Shown: positions 1-9,034, numbered from the stretch's first letter. The stretch: 64,000 nucleotides of DNA from an uncultured Allomuricauda sp. (GCF_947501165.1 NZ_CANMUU010000002.1:1178001-1242000), one strand, 5' to 3'. Numbers and translations are program-made. The notes: generated by a model not told the origin, from the letters alone.

Positions 1-1915
1 CAAACTTGTACGATGTTGCGGCAACATAAGCTGTACCTTTTTTAAATGGGCTCGGGTCAATACAATTAATCATATTAAGTTTAGGACTCATACTTTCAGG
101 GGGTGTGACATTCTCCCAGTTTGCTCCATTATCCCTTGAAACATGAATCAATCCATCATCGCTTCCTACCCAAATAACACCTTCCTCCAAAGGAGACTCG
201 TTAATGGCAAAAATGTTAGAATAGAACTCTGCTCCTGTATTGTCTTGCGTGATAGGCCCACCGGATGATTTGATGGTTTCAGGTAAACCACGGGTAAGGT
301 CGGGAGAAATGGTTTCCCATGATTGCCCTCCATTGGTAGTAGCATGCAGAAAATTCGACCCTACATATAATTTGCTATCATCGTGAATACTGAATTTGAC
401 TGGAAAATTCCAGTTAAAGCGGTATTTCATCACCTCAGCACCCGAACCTGCTGGGTTATCCGGCCAAACATTTATGGAGCGGGTTTGGTTTACGGAATGA
501 TCTTCTCTCATCATATACCCTTTATATGTTCCTCCGTAAACAATTTCATTATTATTGGGGTCAGGAGCTAAGTGCGCACTTTCACCTCCCGCTGTAGGTT
601 CCCAATCACGTTCGGTAATACTGGACCCAGAGGACCTATTGTTTATCCGAACCGTACTATTATCCTGCTGTGCTCCATAGATCCTATAGGGAAAAGAATT
701 GTCCGTAGTCACTCTATAAAATTGCGCCGTGGGCTGATTGTGATACGTTGTCCAGTTCTCACCCCCATCGTTGGAAACCTGTGCTCCTCCATCATCCGCA
801 ATTACCATTCTGTTGTTGTTGTTTGGGTCAATCCATAGGTCATGATGATCTCCGTGTGGTGCATTTTTTAAGGTAAATGTTTTTCCGCCATCGGTTGAAA
901 CCCCATAGCTCACGTTCATCACATATACTTTATTCTTGTTCTGGGTATCTGCATAGATTCTACTGTAGTACCAAGCTCTTTGACGTAATGCACGGTTCTC
1001 GTTGATTTTCTTCCAAGTTTTCCCGGCGTCTTCCGAACGGAAAACTCCCCCATCTTCCGCTTCTATGATGGCCCATACCCTATTGGAATCTACTGGAGAT
1101 ACTGCAATACCTACAATACCCCAAGGACCTTCAGGTAAACCTGCATATTTTGAGATATCGGTCCAGGTATCCCCTCCATCCGTACTCTTGTACATTTTAC
1201 TATCGGGTCCTCCACTATCCATCCGGTACCCATTTCGTTTCATCTCCCAAGTTGCCGCATATATAATTCTAGCATTATTGGGGTCCAGAATCAAATCTCC
1301 AGCTCCGGCTTTATCACTTTCATAAAGTATCTTTTCCCAGCTCTCGCCCCCATCTTTCGAACGATAGACTCCACGGGTTTCATTAGGTTTCCAGAGATTA
1401 CCAATAGCAGCTACATACACTAAATCTGGATTTGTAGGGTGTATTCTTATTCTTGAGATATGTTCTGAGCCTTCCAGACCTATATGTTTCCATGTTTCCC
1501 CAGCGTCAAGACTTTTCCAAATTCCATTTCCAGAGGAAACATTTCCACGAAGTGTTTGTTCTCCTTCACCAACGTAAATAATATTAGGGTCAGATTCTGA
1601 AACGGCAACTGCGCCAATGGACCCTCCAAAATACCCATCGGAAATGCAACTCCATGTGTTGCCTGCATCAGTAGTTTTCCAAACTCCGCCACCAGCGGTT
1701 CCCATATAGTAGAGGTTGGGATTATTTAAAACACCTGAGGCAGTTCCAGCACGGCCTCCTCTAAAAGGTCCTACCAAACGCCATTTAATGGAATTATATA
1801 AAGATTCCGAATAGTTTTCAGTGATAGCCTTCTTGCTTCGTTTGCGTTGGGCCGCAATATCGTTTGTCTGAGATACAAAAAGTATCAAAAAAAGGTAGAG
1901 TAAAAATCGTTTCAT
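1..1915 (-). CDS. Secreted BNR/VPS10-like repeat protein (glycosyl hydrolase-like), 3' end outside window
   Basis: The reading frame starts at the ATG whose complement is at 1913-1915 and runs off the left edge, so about 638 N-terminal residues are visible. An N-terminal signal peptide (MKRFLLYLFLILFVSQ) is followed by repeated sialidase/BNR-type Asp-box motifs such as TTDAGNTW, SLDAGETW, SKDGGESW, STDGGDTW, SEDAGKTW and STDGGKTF, typical of sortilin/VPS10-like beta-propellers. Family members are large (about 1000 residues) exported proteins often annotated as glycosyl hydrolases, but catalysis is not established and no catalytic motif is visible here. Only the C-terminus is missing. A TATTTTTA box (complement of 1939-1946) lies about 24 bases upstream and may be its -7 element. 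Family confident, function unknown. Confidence 0.85.
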   Translation of the reverse strand, partial: MKRFLLYLFLILFVSQTNDIAAQRKRSKKAITENYSESLYNSIKWRLVGPFRGGRAGTASGVLNNPNLYYMGTAGGGVWKTTDAGNTWSCISDGYFGGSIGAVAVSESDPNIIYVGEGEQTLRGNVSSGNGIWKSLDAGETWKHIGLEGSEHISRIRIHPTNPDLVYVAAIGNLWKPNETRGVYRSKDGGESWEKILYESDKAGAGDLILDPNNARIIYAATWEMKRNGYRMDSGGPDSKMYKSTDGGDTWTDISKYAGLPEGPWGIVGIAVSPVDSNRVWAIIEAEDGGVFRSEDAGKTWKKINENRALRQRAWYYSRIYADTQNKNKVYVMNVSYGVSTDGGKTFTLKNAPHGDHHDLWIDPNNNNRMVIADDGGAQVSNDGGENWTTYHNQPTAQFYRVTTDNSFPYRIYGAQQDNSTVRINNRSSGSSITERDWEPTAGGESAHLAPDPNNNEIVYGGTYKGYMMREDHSVNQTRSINVWPDNPAGSGAEVMKYRFNWNFPVKFSIHDDSKLYVGSNFLHATTNGGQSWETISPDLTRGLPETIKSSGGPITQDNTGAEFYSNIFAINESPLEEGVIWVGSDDGLIHVSRDNGANWENVTPPESMSPKLNMINCIDPSPFKKGTAYVAATSYKF

Positions 1916-2095
1916 AGAGCGTAGTTGTTTTCGTAATCTAAAAATAACAATATAATCACTCAGTAACTACTAAGTGGTTATTTATCTTTTAACACGTAAA
2001 AATGATTTTATACTTGGGAAGAATAAAAGCTTATCAGAATTAAAATGAGGTTTAGTAAATAATTTAGCATTCTTCCATGTAACCCTTTTCATTTT

Positions 2096-2122
2096 TTGGC
2101 ATCTTTAATGAGGATAGATTAG
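2096..2122 (+). promoter_or_regulatory. Candidate promoter of the AraC-family gene
   Basis: TTTTTTGG, with its TTG at 2096-2098, is followed after 16 bases by TAGATTAG (2115-2122), a partial match to the Bacteroidetes TAnnTTTG box, 14 bases before the ATG. The same 14-base string CATTTTTTGGCATC with the same 16-base spacer precedes parA at 46 kb, which supports a housekeeping promoter. Confidence 0.4.
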
Positions 2123-2136
2123 TAAATAAATCAAGA

Positions 2137-3072
2137 ATGCACATTGACTATACCGATAAATTTTATAATCATTTTGAAAACCATATATACGGAGATTCTG
2201 TCTTGAATGGCAATTTTAGAGATAATCGCAAAGTAAACGAGGAAAATTTATTACTCCGCTATAAGGCCAAAATTCCGTTTTTTGATTTTCAACAAAATAG
2301 CTTGACCATTCGGTATTTCAAACAGGGACGGGGTAAATTAGTTTTTGAGGACAAAATCTTGAACATCAAAGATGACCAATACCTGGTGTTAAACCCAAAC
2401 GAAGGTTGGAAATATTACAATGAAAAAAACGATTACATAGATGTCTTGAGCTTCGGCTTGACGGATGAACTAGTTGATGGTTTCACATTTTATTCTACTT
2501 CAAAAGAAGAAAAACTATTGGATGATCCCTATGGTAGTCCAGCCGAGAGTCTACATTTCTTTGAAGGCAACCTAAATTCAAATCATTATAATTCAGGGAG
2601 GTTGTTGCAACACATGTACAGCTTATCCAATACACAGGATTTTAACCTTGTTTCACCAAAAGACTGGAGCTACGAGATTTTACAGGCATTGGCACTAGAT
2701 CAGAAATGGAGTCAAAAAATGCTGAAAAACATAGCTGTCAAAAAGAACTCTACCAAAATAGAGACAATGAAACGACTTCTGGTCGCTTATGAGTTTATTC
2801 ATGATAACATAGAACGGCCAATTTCAATTGAAGAGCTCTCTCAGGAATCTTCATTGTCAAAATTTCATTTATACGACTCTTTCAAAAAAACATTTGGAAA
2901 GACGCCCCATCAATATATCAATCGTCTGAAAACACGCAAGGCAAAAGAATTACTGCAATCCAATGATGTTTCTATAAGTGAGGTTGCTGATACTTTAGGT
3001 TTCAACGATTTAAGCGTTTTTAGCAAAGTTTTTAAAAAAGCATACGGTTTTTCCCCTTCAAGGCTATTATAA
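2137..3072 (+). CDS. AraC family transcriptional regulator
   Basis: A 311-residue protein whose last ~100 residues form the double helix-turn-helix AraC domain: ISIEELSQESSLSKFHLYDSFKKTFG for the first helix pair (read in parts), then the signature end VADTLGFNDLSVFSKVFKKAYGFSPS. The N-terminal ~190 residues resemble a cupin-like sensing domain (LNPNEGWKYYNE) with no recognisable ligand motif. It stands alone, transcribed toward the amidohydrolase gene. Its targets may be the two matching promoter blocks at 3172 and 5924, but that is inference from position only. Family assignment is firm; ligand and regulon are unknown. Confidence 0.9.
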   Translation: MHIDYTDKFYNHFENHIYGDSVLNGNFRDNRKVNEENLLLRYKAKIPFFDFQQNSLTIRYFKQGRGKLVFEDKILNIKDDQYLVLNPNEGWKYYNEKNDYIDVLSFGLTDELVDGFTFYSTSKEEKLLDDPYGSPAESLHFFEGNLNSNHYNSGRLLQHMYSLSNTQDFNLVSPKDWSYEILQALALDQKWSQKMLKNIAVKKNSTKIETMKRLLVAYEFIHDNIERPISIEELSQESSLSKFHLYDSFKKTFGKTPHQYINRLKTRKAKELLQSNDVSISEVADTLGFNDLSVFSKVFKKAYGFSPSRLL

Positions 3073-3171
3073 AAACTTAGGTCATTCACATATCCTTAAT
3101 TTGAGGTAGATTCCATAGACTATCTATTAAATGACTCCCAAAACCAATAGCTGCAACTACCCAAGCTTTTT

Positions 3172-3225
3172 CCAATAAATATTGATTTTTTGACAAATCT
3201 AAAATATGATTCGAATATACTTTTA
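3172..3225 (+). promoter_or_regulatory. Upstream copy of a paired 28-bp promoter-like block
   Basis: The block at 3172-3199 contains TTGATTTTTTGACAAATC and matches the block at 5924-5951 with three differences in 28 bases. A TACTTTTA box (3218-3225) begins exactly 46 bases after the block start, the same offset as the TAGTTTTG box in the second copy. It lies 130 bases upstream of the amidohydrolase start and is probably its promoter/operator. Confidence 0.45.
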
Positions 3226-3354
3226 CTGATTTCTAATGAAACATTTATCATCAATCTGGTTACCCAGCATCAGATTCATTTATAAGTATTGACAATCCAT
3301 TGAAAATAAGCTACTGTGGAAAAATTTCCGGGTATAAAATTTGAAATCAAAAAA

Positions 3355-5229
3355 ATGATAAAAATATATTTCGCAATACTGTTGTTACTTATCTGTATAT
3401 CTTGTTCAGAAAGGGGTAAAGAACCAACGTATGATCTGGCTATTCAAAATGTAAGTATCTATAATCCTAAGAAGAAAAACGTAGCCAAAAACCAAACCAT
3501 ACTAATAAACGCTGATACCATCGCATTGATTTCCGATGCGTCAAAAACATTCAAGGCAAAAACCACCATAACAAAAAAAGGTAATCTGGTCACACCAGGA
3601 TTTATAGATACCCATATACACCTGACCCAAATCTTTGGGGATGGAAGTTGGATAGCACCGGACTCCATTGAAGACGAGGAAAACTTTAAACGCATTTTGG
3701 GCGAGCTATACCTAAGACATGGAGTAACAACAATTTTTGATATGGGGAGTCCCGAAAAATGGCTGGACGTCACTTTAAAATGGCAAAAATCGCCATCCGC
3801 CAAATTCCCAAATATTTATATGACAGGGGGAGCCCTTAAATCTGATGAGGCATATGAGCCCAATATGAATCATGCAGAGGTTTTGAATCCTGCGCATGCA
3901 AAAATCAAAATACAACAATATGATAGCCTAGGTATCCAACATATAAAACTGTATTCTTCCTTAAATCCTCCTGAATTGAAAGCAGTCGTTAGCAAGGCAA
4001 AAGAGCTTGGTTTAAACGTTTATGGCCATATAGATAGAAATAATATATCCCTAAGTGATGCCATGGGTATGGGAGTTTATAATTTTGAACACTTTTTTAC
4101 AGTGGCGGAGAGTGTGTTTAACCTTAAGGATTACGAAACACAGTTTAGTGAAAGATTTGGTTTTGACGGGATTCGTTCCATAGATGAATACTCCGCAAAG
4201 CTGCTTTTCTTTTTTGTTTTTATCAAGGAGTCTCCAGATTTGGATAAAAAAATGAATCAGCTCCTAGATGAACTTGCCAACAATAAAGCTACCATAAGCA
4301 CAACCATACATGTTTTAGGCGCAGTGGCCGGGAAAACAGATTTTTTTTCATCCTTCCAAACGTTTCCACTACGAAACAGACCATATTTTCCTTCGTTTTT
4401 AGGTGTTCAACAGCAAAGTATTGCAGAGGCGTTCGATACAATGATGGCTTTTTTATTGAAAATGCATCAGAGGGGTATCGAAATCCGGATAGGGACCGAC
4501 ACCCAGCTGGGGGGCAAGGCATTTTTATCTGAGATGATACTCATGAAAAATGCAGGTTTTGAAGTGCCGGACATATTAACCATTGCTACCCTTAATGGAG
4601 CAAAAGCAATGGCTATTGATCATCAGTACGGCTCCATTGAAGCAGGAAAAACAGCAGATCTTATCATTTTTGAAGAGAATCCTTTCGATGACTTCAGCAA
4701 TATATTGGGAAAAAAAACCATAATCAAAGGAGGTGAAACTTTAGTGTTCAAGCCAAGTATTGCCCATACATTTTACAAATTAATTGTAGACCAAAGTCTT
4801 GAAGAAGCACTAGAATGGTTTGCGAATAATAAGAACTCAGATAGATATCTTCAGGTCAAGAAATCTGAGTTTAACGAGGTGGCCCGACGGCTTTTAATGC
4901 ATGATGAAGTCTCAAAAGGCATAGCCCTCCTCAGAGAGATAGAGAAACTATTTCCCAATTCCAAAGCATACAATGATAAAGTTGAATCCCAATTGAACAC
5001 TACGGGCTACTATTACTTACAAACAGGAAAAATAGAAAAAGCTTTAGAAGTGTTTAAGTACATCGTGGAACTGTATCCAGAGTCTTGGAATGCTTATGAT
5101 AGTTTAGGAGAAGCCTATTTAGCAAACAATCAGAAAAAGGTTGCCATTGAGAACTACCGGAAATCCGTTAAGCTTAATCCTGAAAATTCAAATGGCTTAA
5201 AGGTTCTTCAAGAACTACAAAGTCATTAA
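3355..5229 (+). CDS. Lipoprotein amidohydrolase with C-terminal TPR repeats
   Basis: The frame is open from a GTG at 3316, but the ATG at 3355 is preferred because it puts a lipoprotein-type signal (MIKIYFAILLLLICISC) at the N-terminus, giving 624 residues. The amidohydrolase metal motif TPGFIDTHIHL is at about residues 80-90. Further His residues occur in GHIDRNN and NFEHFF, and the late Asp in IGTDTQLGG; LTIATLNGAKAM and SIEAGKTADLIIFEENP are classic imidazolonepropionase/dipeptidase-type endings. The last ~120 residues form tetratricopeptide repeats (WNAYDSLGEAYLANNQ, ENYRKSVKLNPEN). Probably a periplasmic or surface-anchored cyclic-amide or peptide hydrolase; the substrate is unknown. The TPR fusion is uncommon. 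Confidence 0.85.
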   Translation: MIKIYFAILLLLICISCSERGKEPTYDLAIQNVSIYNPKKKNVAKNQTILINADTIALISDASKTFKAKTTITKKGNLVTPGFIDTHIHLTQIFGDGSWIAPDSIEDEENFKRILGELYLRHGVTTIFDMGSPEKWLDVTLKWQKSPSAKFPNIYMTGGALKSDEAYEPNMNHAEVLNPAHAKIKIQQYDSLGIQHIKLYSSLNPPELKAVVSKAKELGLNVYGHIDRNNISLSDAMGMGVYNFEHFFTVAESVFNLKDYETQFSERFGFDGIRSIDEYSAKLLFFFVFIKESPDLDKKMNQLLDELANNKATISTTIHVLGAVAGKTDFFSSFQTFPLRNRPYFPSFLGVQQQSIAEAFDTMMAFLLKMHQRGIEIRIGTDTQLGGKAFLSEMILMKNAGFEVPDILTIATLNGAKAMAIDHQYGSIEAGKTADLIIFEENPFDDFSNILGKKTIIKGGETLVFKPSIAHTFYKLIVDQSLEEALEWFANNKNSDRYLQVKKSEFNEVARRLLMHDEVSKGIALLREIEKLFPNSKAYNDKVESQLNTTGYYYLQTGKIEKALEVFKYIVELYPESWNAYDSLGEAYLANNQKKVAIENYRKSVKLNPENSNGLKVLQELQSH

Positions 5230-5317
5230 AGCATAAATAAAGTTAAAAAGGCTTTGTTTCGATTTCCTATTTTTTTTAACAAGCCGAGATGATACTTAAA
5301 ATGTTATTCTATAGAAA

Positions 5318-5695
5318 ATGGACAATTCAAAAAAACACCCTAACTTAATGTTAATCGAGCAAATAGAAGACCCAAGCAATCTCCCTAAAAATGCTACTTT
5401 GTTTCATGAAGATGTGGTTTGGCGTTTTTTTAACCCCAAACTCCCCGATATGGAAGGTGATTATACGGGCCTAGATGGTATTGGTAATTTTTTCTCAAAG
5501 CTTATGAATTTTACCGAAGGAACCTTTAAGCCAAATACTATTCGGATGATTCCTATAGGTTCAGAATTAGTTTTGATGCATAACATTAATGAACTGGAGA
5601 TAAATGGAAAGAAAGAGAAATTTGACGTCGCTCTGGTTTGGCGAATAGTCGATGGAAAGATTAAAGAAATCTGGGACATTCCGGCTGTTTATTAG
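5318..5695 (+). CDS. NTF2/SnoaL-like domain protein
   Basis: A 125-residue cytoplasmic protein without signal peptide. The pattern FHEDVVWRFFNP near the N-terminus, GLDGIGNFFSKL in the middle and the ending ALVWRIVDGKIKEIWDIPA is that of the SnoaL/ketosteroid-isomerase-like NTF2 fold, a small cone-shaped domain that binds hydrophobic ligands. No catalytic Asp/His pair can be assigned with confidence. It follows the amidohydrolase after 88 bases and could be cotranscribed. Function unknown. Confidence 0.75.
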   Translation: MDNSKKHPNLMLIEQIEDPSNLPKNATLFHEDVVWRFFNPKLPDMEGDYTGLDGIGNFFSKLMNFTEGTFKPNTIRMIPIGSELVLMHNINELEINGKKEKFDVALVWRIVDGKIKEIWDIPAVY

Positions 5696-5923
5696 AACTC
5701 TTCTTGAGTTTTTGTATGGGGACCTAAATCGTTGCAACAATAAACTTGATTCTTGTCAAGTAGCAAGCCCACCTAACTTCGGTTTTACCACTAGTTGCTT
5801 ATAACACTCTAGTATTCTCTTTTATTAAATGATAAGAGGATTTTTCTTTTTATTCTCCGTGTTTTTTAATTCTGATTTAAGTCTTACCGCATCTTGAATA
5901 CTATGAAATGTCTAAATCCACCT
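5696..5923. other. Intergenic stretch without a gene (continues to 6041)
   Basis: There is no open frame with coding character on either strand. A small inverted repeat ACTTGA/TCAAGT flanks a 6-base loop near 5747-5764 and might be a weak terminator for the NTF2-like gene. The rest of the gap (5924-6041) holds the second promoter-like block and the leader of the outer-membrane protein. Confidence 0.5.
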
Positions 5924-5977
5924 CCAAGAAATACTGATTTTTTGACAAGTCAATTAAACGCAATAAAAGTAGTTTTG
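5924..5977 (+). promoter_or_regulatory. Downstream copy of the paired 28-bp promoter-like block
   Basis: The block at 5924-5951 contains CTGATTTTTTGACAAGTC. It is followed, 46 bases from its start, by TAGTTTTG (5970-5977), a perfect TAnnTTTG -7 box. It precedes the beta-barrel gene by about 65 bases. The near-identical copy at 3172 suggests the barrel gene and the amidohydrolase are coregulated. Confidence 0.5.
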
Positions 5978-6041
5978 CTTCATATTAAATACGCAAGCAA
6001 ATTCAAAAAATGTTAAACGTAAGTTTTAAATGCAATTAATT

Positions 6042-6599
6042 ATGAAAAAAGTGCTATTGACGGCATCACTAATCTTTGCCGGTTTAACAAGTGGAAATGC
6101 TCAAGAGTTTCAATTAGGAGCAAAAGCAGGCATCAACTTTGCATCTATTACTGGTGATAACACTTCTGATATTACGCCTATTACAGAGTTTCCAAGTTTT
6201 GGATTGGTTGCAGAAATTCCATTTTCAGAAAAATTATCTTTTCAACCTGAATTGATGTATTCTGCCCAAGGATTTGATACTAACGACGATTTAGTTTCAT
6301 TAAATTATCTTACTATTCCTTTAATGACAAAATACTACGTAACTAAAGGGCTAAGCATAGAGGCTGGTCCTCAATTTGGTTATTTGCTTTCTGCAAAACA
6401 AGAAGATAACGATGTTGACGATAACTTTAATAGTATAGACTTCGGTGTTAATTTTGGTCTAGGATACAAGCTTGAAAATGGTCTAAATTTTGGGGCAAGG
6501 TACAACTTAGGCTTATCAAACATCAATGATGCAGACGAACTTGATGATAAAAATAGAAATGGCGTATTCCAGATTTACGTTGGATTCTTTTTCTGGTAA
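6042..6599 (+). CDS. Outer-membrane beta-barrel protein (porin family)
   Basis: The start at 6042 is chosen over the in-frame ATG at 6030 because it begins a clean signal peptide (MKKVLLTASLIFAGLTSGNAQ) ending at an AQ site; the product is 185 residues. The mature part shows alternating aromatic/hydrophobic strands (FQLGAKAGINFASI, SFQPELMYSAQGF, GLSIEAGPQFGYLL, LNFGARYNLGLSNI) and ends in aromatic residues (YVGFFFW), as outer-membrane barrels do. It matches the small PorT/OmpW-like barrel families common in Bacteroidetes. No pore substrate can be deduced. A hairpin terminator follows directly. Confidence 0.85.
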   Translation: MKKVLLTASLIFAGLTSGNAQEFQLGAKAGINFASITGDNTSDITPITEFPSFGLVAEIPFSEKLSFQPELMYSAQGFDTNDDLVSLNYLTIPLMTKYYVTKGLSIEAGPQFGYLLSAKQEDNDVDDNFNSIDFGVNFGLGYKLENGLNFGARYNLGLSNINDADELDDKNRNGVFQIYVGFFFW

Positions 6600-6619
6600 C
6601 GCAAGGAAATACAAAATAC

Positions 6620-6648
6620 AAAGCTCAAACATTATAGTTTGGGCTTTT
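6620..6648 (+). terminator. Rho-independent terminator of the beta-barrel gene
   Basis: The stem AAGCTCAAAC / GTTTGGGCTT (10 bp with one G-T pair) encloses a 6-base loop and is followed by a short T run, 21 bases after the stop codon. Confidence 0.7.
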
Positions 6649-6732
6649 TAGCTTTTACTTATTGAGGCGATTGGGTGTCCTTTGGACATACAGAGTGAGG
6701 AGTTGTCCACAGTTAGCACTAAAAAGCACTGA

Positions 6733-7113
6733 TTCCCTTTCAAAGATCATGATTCTTCAAGTATGACCCATTTGAGAGGAAACCTTTCAACTACTATTAT
6801 CTGGTTGTTAATCGTATGGGTAACCGCGGGATTTGGAGAAGAAATTATTTTTCGAGGGTATTTTATGAGACAGTTTGTCAAATTTTTTGGAGACAGCAAA
6901 ATCAGTCTCGCAGTTAACATTCTCATTTTTTGTGGCTTTTTTGGTTACATGCACATACAACAAGGAATTACTGGACAAGTTGTTACTGGAACTACCGGTG
7001 CACTTTTATCAATCGTTTTCTACTTGCGTAAATACGATTTGTGGTTTAATATCATGGTACGCGGATTTTTTAACACGCTTGGCCTATTGAGTTTTTACTT
7101 CGGTTTGGCGTAA
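6733..7113 (+). pseudogene. N-terminally truncated CPBP intramembrane protease remnant
   Basis: The open frame begins after a stop at 6730-6732, and the first ATG is at 6763, leaving only 117-127 residues of a family that normally has about 220-300. The core CPBP/Abi motif 1 is present (GFGEEIIFRGYF), as is motif 2 (FGYMH). In motif 3, the expected His in HxxxN/D is Arg (MVRGFFNT; codon CGC, one transition from CAC). The first transmembrane helices are missing, and no matching coding sequence lies upstream. Loss of the N-terminal half and of a conserved His together indicate a decaying gene, although the remaining frame is intact and could still be translated. Confidence 0.75.
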
Positions 7114-7448
7114 TTTCGATAGTGACAAAATTTGCTCTTTTGAACTTATACATTCAAAAAAGGCGTTTTGAACAATATTCTGTCCTGAAAGCAAAACAAG
7201 AATCATTAAAATATATGTTCGATTAAATGTAACAACTCTAATATTTCTTGGTGTCTTAAATGGAACAATTTTTAAGACATTTTTTTACGCCATTCTAGAT
7301 TTGGTTTTTTTAAATCGGCCGTTAAAAAGAACGAATCCAATGTAGATATATGTTTATCTTACTTGGATTGATTCCATTGGTATGAAAATGTGGTTTTCAA
7401 AAAACTGTTATCCAATTCATCTATTAATGACTTGAAACTTTTCGATTT
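7114..7448. other. 335-bp A+T-rich intergenic region
   Basis: No coding frame is visible on either strand between the CPBP remnant and the converging AraC gene. An inverted repeat AATCCAA / TTGGATT lies around 7334-7370 with a loop of about 22 bases; no T tract follows. One sampled 60-base line is about 30% G+C, in sharp contrast to the adjacent genes. Confidence 0.5.
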
Positions 7449-8357
7449 TCAAGAGCTTGCTCTAAAGCTTTTAGGGCTTTCCCCGGTCTTTTCCTTGAAG
7501 AAACGACTAAAATATTGTGGATATTCAAAGCCGAGCTGATAAGCAATCTCGGCAACAGATTTATCACTGCCCAGAAGCAAGTGTTTGGCCTTGTCCAATA
7601 ACTGAAACTGTATATGCTCTTTAGTGGTCTTTCCGGTAAGATCCTTCAACATATCGCTTAGATACTTTGAAGAAAGGTTGAGTTTGTCGGAAAAAAAGCT
7701 CACCTGCGGAATCCCGATCTGTTGAAAATCATTCTGGGAAAAGTACCGTTTCAGTTCTTTCTCGAAAGTGGTGACCACAGACGAATCCGCATCGTTTCGC
7801 GTGATGAACTGTCGTTTATAAAAACGTTTGCTATAGGTCATCAACAATTCAATATTGGAAAGGATGACCTCTTTACTGAACTGATCGATGGGTAACATAT
7901 ATTCATCATAAATGTTCTGAAAAACCTGTTCCATCTGTTCTTCTTCTTTTTTGGAAACATGCAGTGCCTCGTTGGTCTCATAATTGAAGAACCCATAGTT
8001 ATTGATGTCATAGGCCAAATTGGAATTGGCCAGGATATCGGAATCAAAGTACAGTTCCCAGCCTTTAGACTCTTTTGCGTCGCAGGAATCAAAGGATATC
8101 GTTTGGTTAGGACCGACAAAACCCAAGACCCCTTCTTGGAAATCATAGGTCTTTCTTCCGTATTCGATATAGCCCTTCAATCTCTTTTTCAGGCTGATGC
8201 TGTAAAAGCCAAAAGAGAGCGTTCCCATGGATTTTGCATATTCTGGGATGTCTTCCAAACGGATGATGCCCAGCAGCGGGTGCAGGGGCTCTACGCCGGC
8301 CAATTTGCAAAGGTCAATGAATTTGGGGATATGGGTAATTTTTTTTGTTTTGGACAT
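7449..8357 (-). CDS. AraC family transcriptional regulator
   Basis: A 302-residue protein. The C-terminal ~100 residues carry the AraC DNA-binding domain: FFSDKLNLSSKYLSDMLKDL in the first HTH, and SVAEIAYQLGFEYPQYFSRF followed by KEKTGESPKSFR in the second. The N-terminal half has a cupin-like character (GFVGPNQTISFD), as in many Bacteroidetes AraC regulators. It is 12 bases downstream of the beta-barrel gene on the same strand and is probably cotranscribed with it. Codon use is richer in G+C than in the flanking DNA, hinting that this pair came in by transfer. Confidence 0.9.
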   Translation of the reverse strand: MSKTKKITHIPKFIDLCKLAGVEPLHPLLGIIRLEDIPEYAKSMGTLSFGFYSISLKKRLKGYIEYGRKTYDFQEGVLGFVGPNQTISFDSCDAKESKGWELYFDSDILANSNLAYDINNYGFFNYETNEALHVSKKEEEQMEQVFQNIYDEYMLPIDQFSKEVILSNIELLMTYSKRFYKRQFITRNDADSSVVTTFEKELKRYFSQNDFQQIGIPQVSFFSDKLNLSSKYLSDMLKDLTGKTTKEHIQFQLLDKAKHLLLGSDKSVAEIAYQLGFEYPQYFSRFFKEKTGESPKSFRASS

Positions 8358-8369
8358 ATTAGTGTTTTT

Positions 8370-8993
8370 TTAGAACCTCCAACCGATAAGTATGTTTGAC
8401 GGAATAAAGCTAGGCGGAATTACACGATTGATGGCAAATGTCGTATTCCCTGCTTGTTGATCCTCCGTGTTGTTCAAGATAAAGATGATGTTATAATTGA
8501 TACCTACATTGAAATTTTTCTTTTTAAAGGGATACCAAGTATAACCGACCCCAAGGGAAGAAAACCAATTATCAAAGGAAGTGTCGGCATCAGAAATGGT
8601 TTCGTTGACCGTCCACCCTTCATAGCCCAGGCTACCGTTTACGTAGAATCCTGCATCATAGCTTTCTATACTGAAACGGTAACGAGCCTCAGCGGCCACG
8701 AGATAATCCCAGTCTACGTTGATGGCCTGGTTATCATTAAAAAAGAGGTCCCTAAAATCATCTGGGAGCTCAAACCCCGCTTCTACGTTCAGACCGAAAG
8801 ACCATCGCTTGGGCAGATGGTAAATACCCCTTACGCTATAACCGCCAAGGGCAAAGTACGCGGGATTGGTGCTAACACCAAAACTTCCTTTTTCAGGTGA
8901 TGGGTCCTGTCCTTGCGCATGAAGGCCCAGTAGTCCTATGCCCACAAATACCACAAAGGAGACTATCATTGATTGTTTTCGAATATTGTTCAT
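8370..8993 (-). CDS. Outer-membrane beta-barrel-like protein, hypothetical
   Basis: Two in-frame ATGs exist at complement 9002 and 8993. The second is preferred because it gives a compact signal peptide (MNNIRKQSMIVSFVVFVGIG, cleavage near AQGQ). The mature part has alternating strand patterns (WSFGLNVEAGFELP, FYVNGSLGYEGWTV, FSSLGVGYTWYPF, FNVGINYNIIFIL) and ends SNILIGWRF with a terminal aromatic, typical of an outer-membrane barrel of about 190 residues. No close family is recognised. It is followed at 12 bases by an AraC regulator and preceded by an epimerase remnant. Confidence 0.7.
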   Translation of the reverse strand: MNNIRKQSMIVSFVVFVGIGLLGLHAQGQDPSPEKGSFGVSTNPAYFALGGYSVRGIYHLPKRWSFGLNVEAGFELPDDFRDLFFNDNQAINVDWDYLVAAEARYRFSIESYDAGFYVNGSLGYEGWTVNETISDADTSFDNWFSSLGVGYTWYPFKKKNFNVGINYNIIFILNNTEDQQAGNTTFAINRVIPPSFIPSNILIGWRF

Positions 8994-9034
8994 AATTTCC
9001 ATTTTAAATTGTTAAAATTTATTTTTTCAAATAA

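Noticed and set aside
383..1325. Plus-strand open frames of 62-107 codons
   Set aside because: They are antisense to the BNR-repeat protein, whose minus-strand frame is continuous from 1915 to the window edge and has clear Asp-box motifs.
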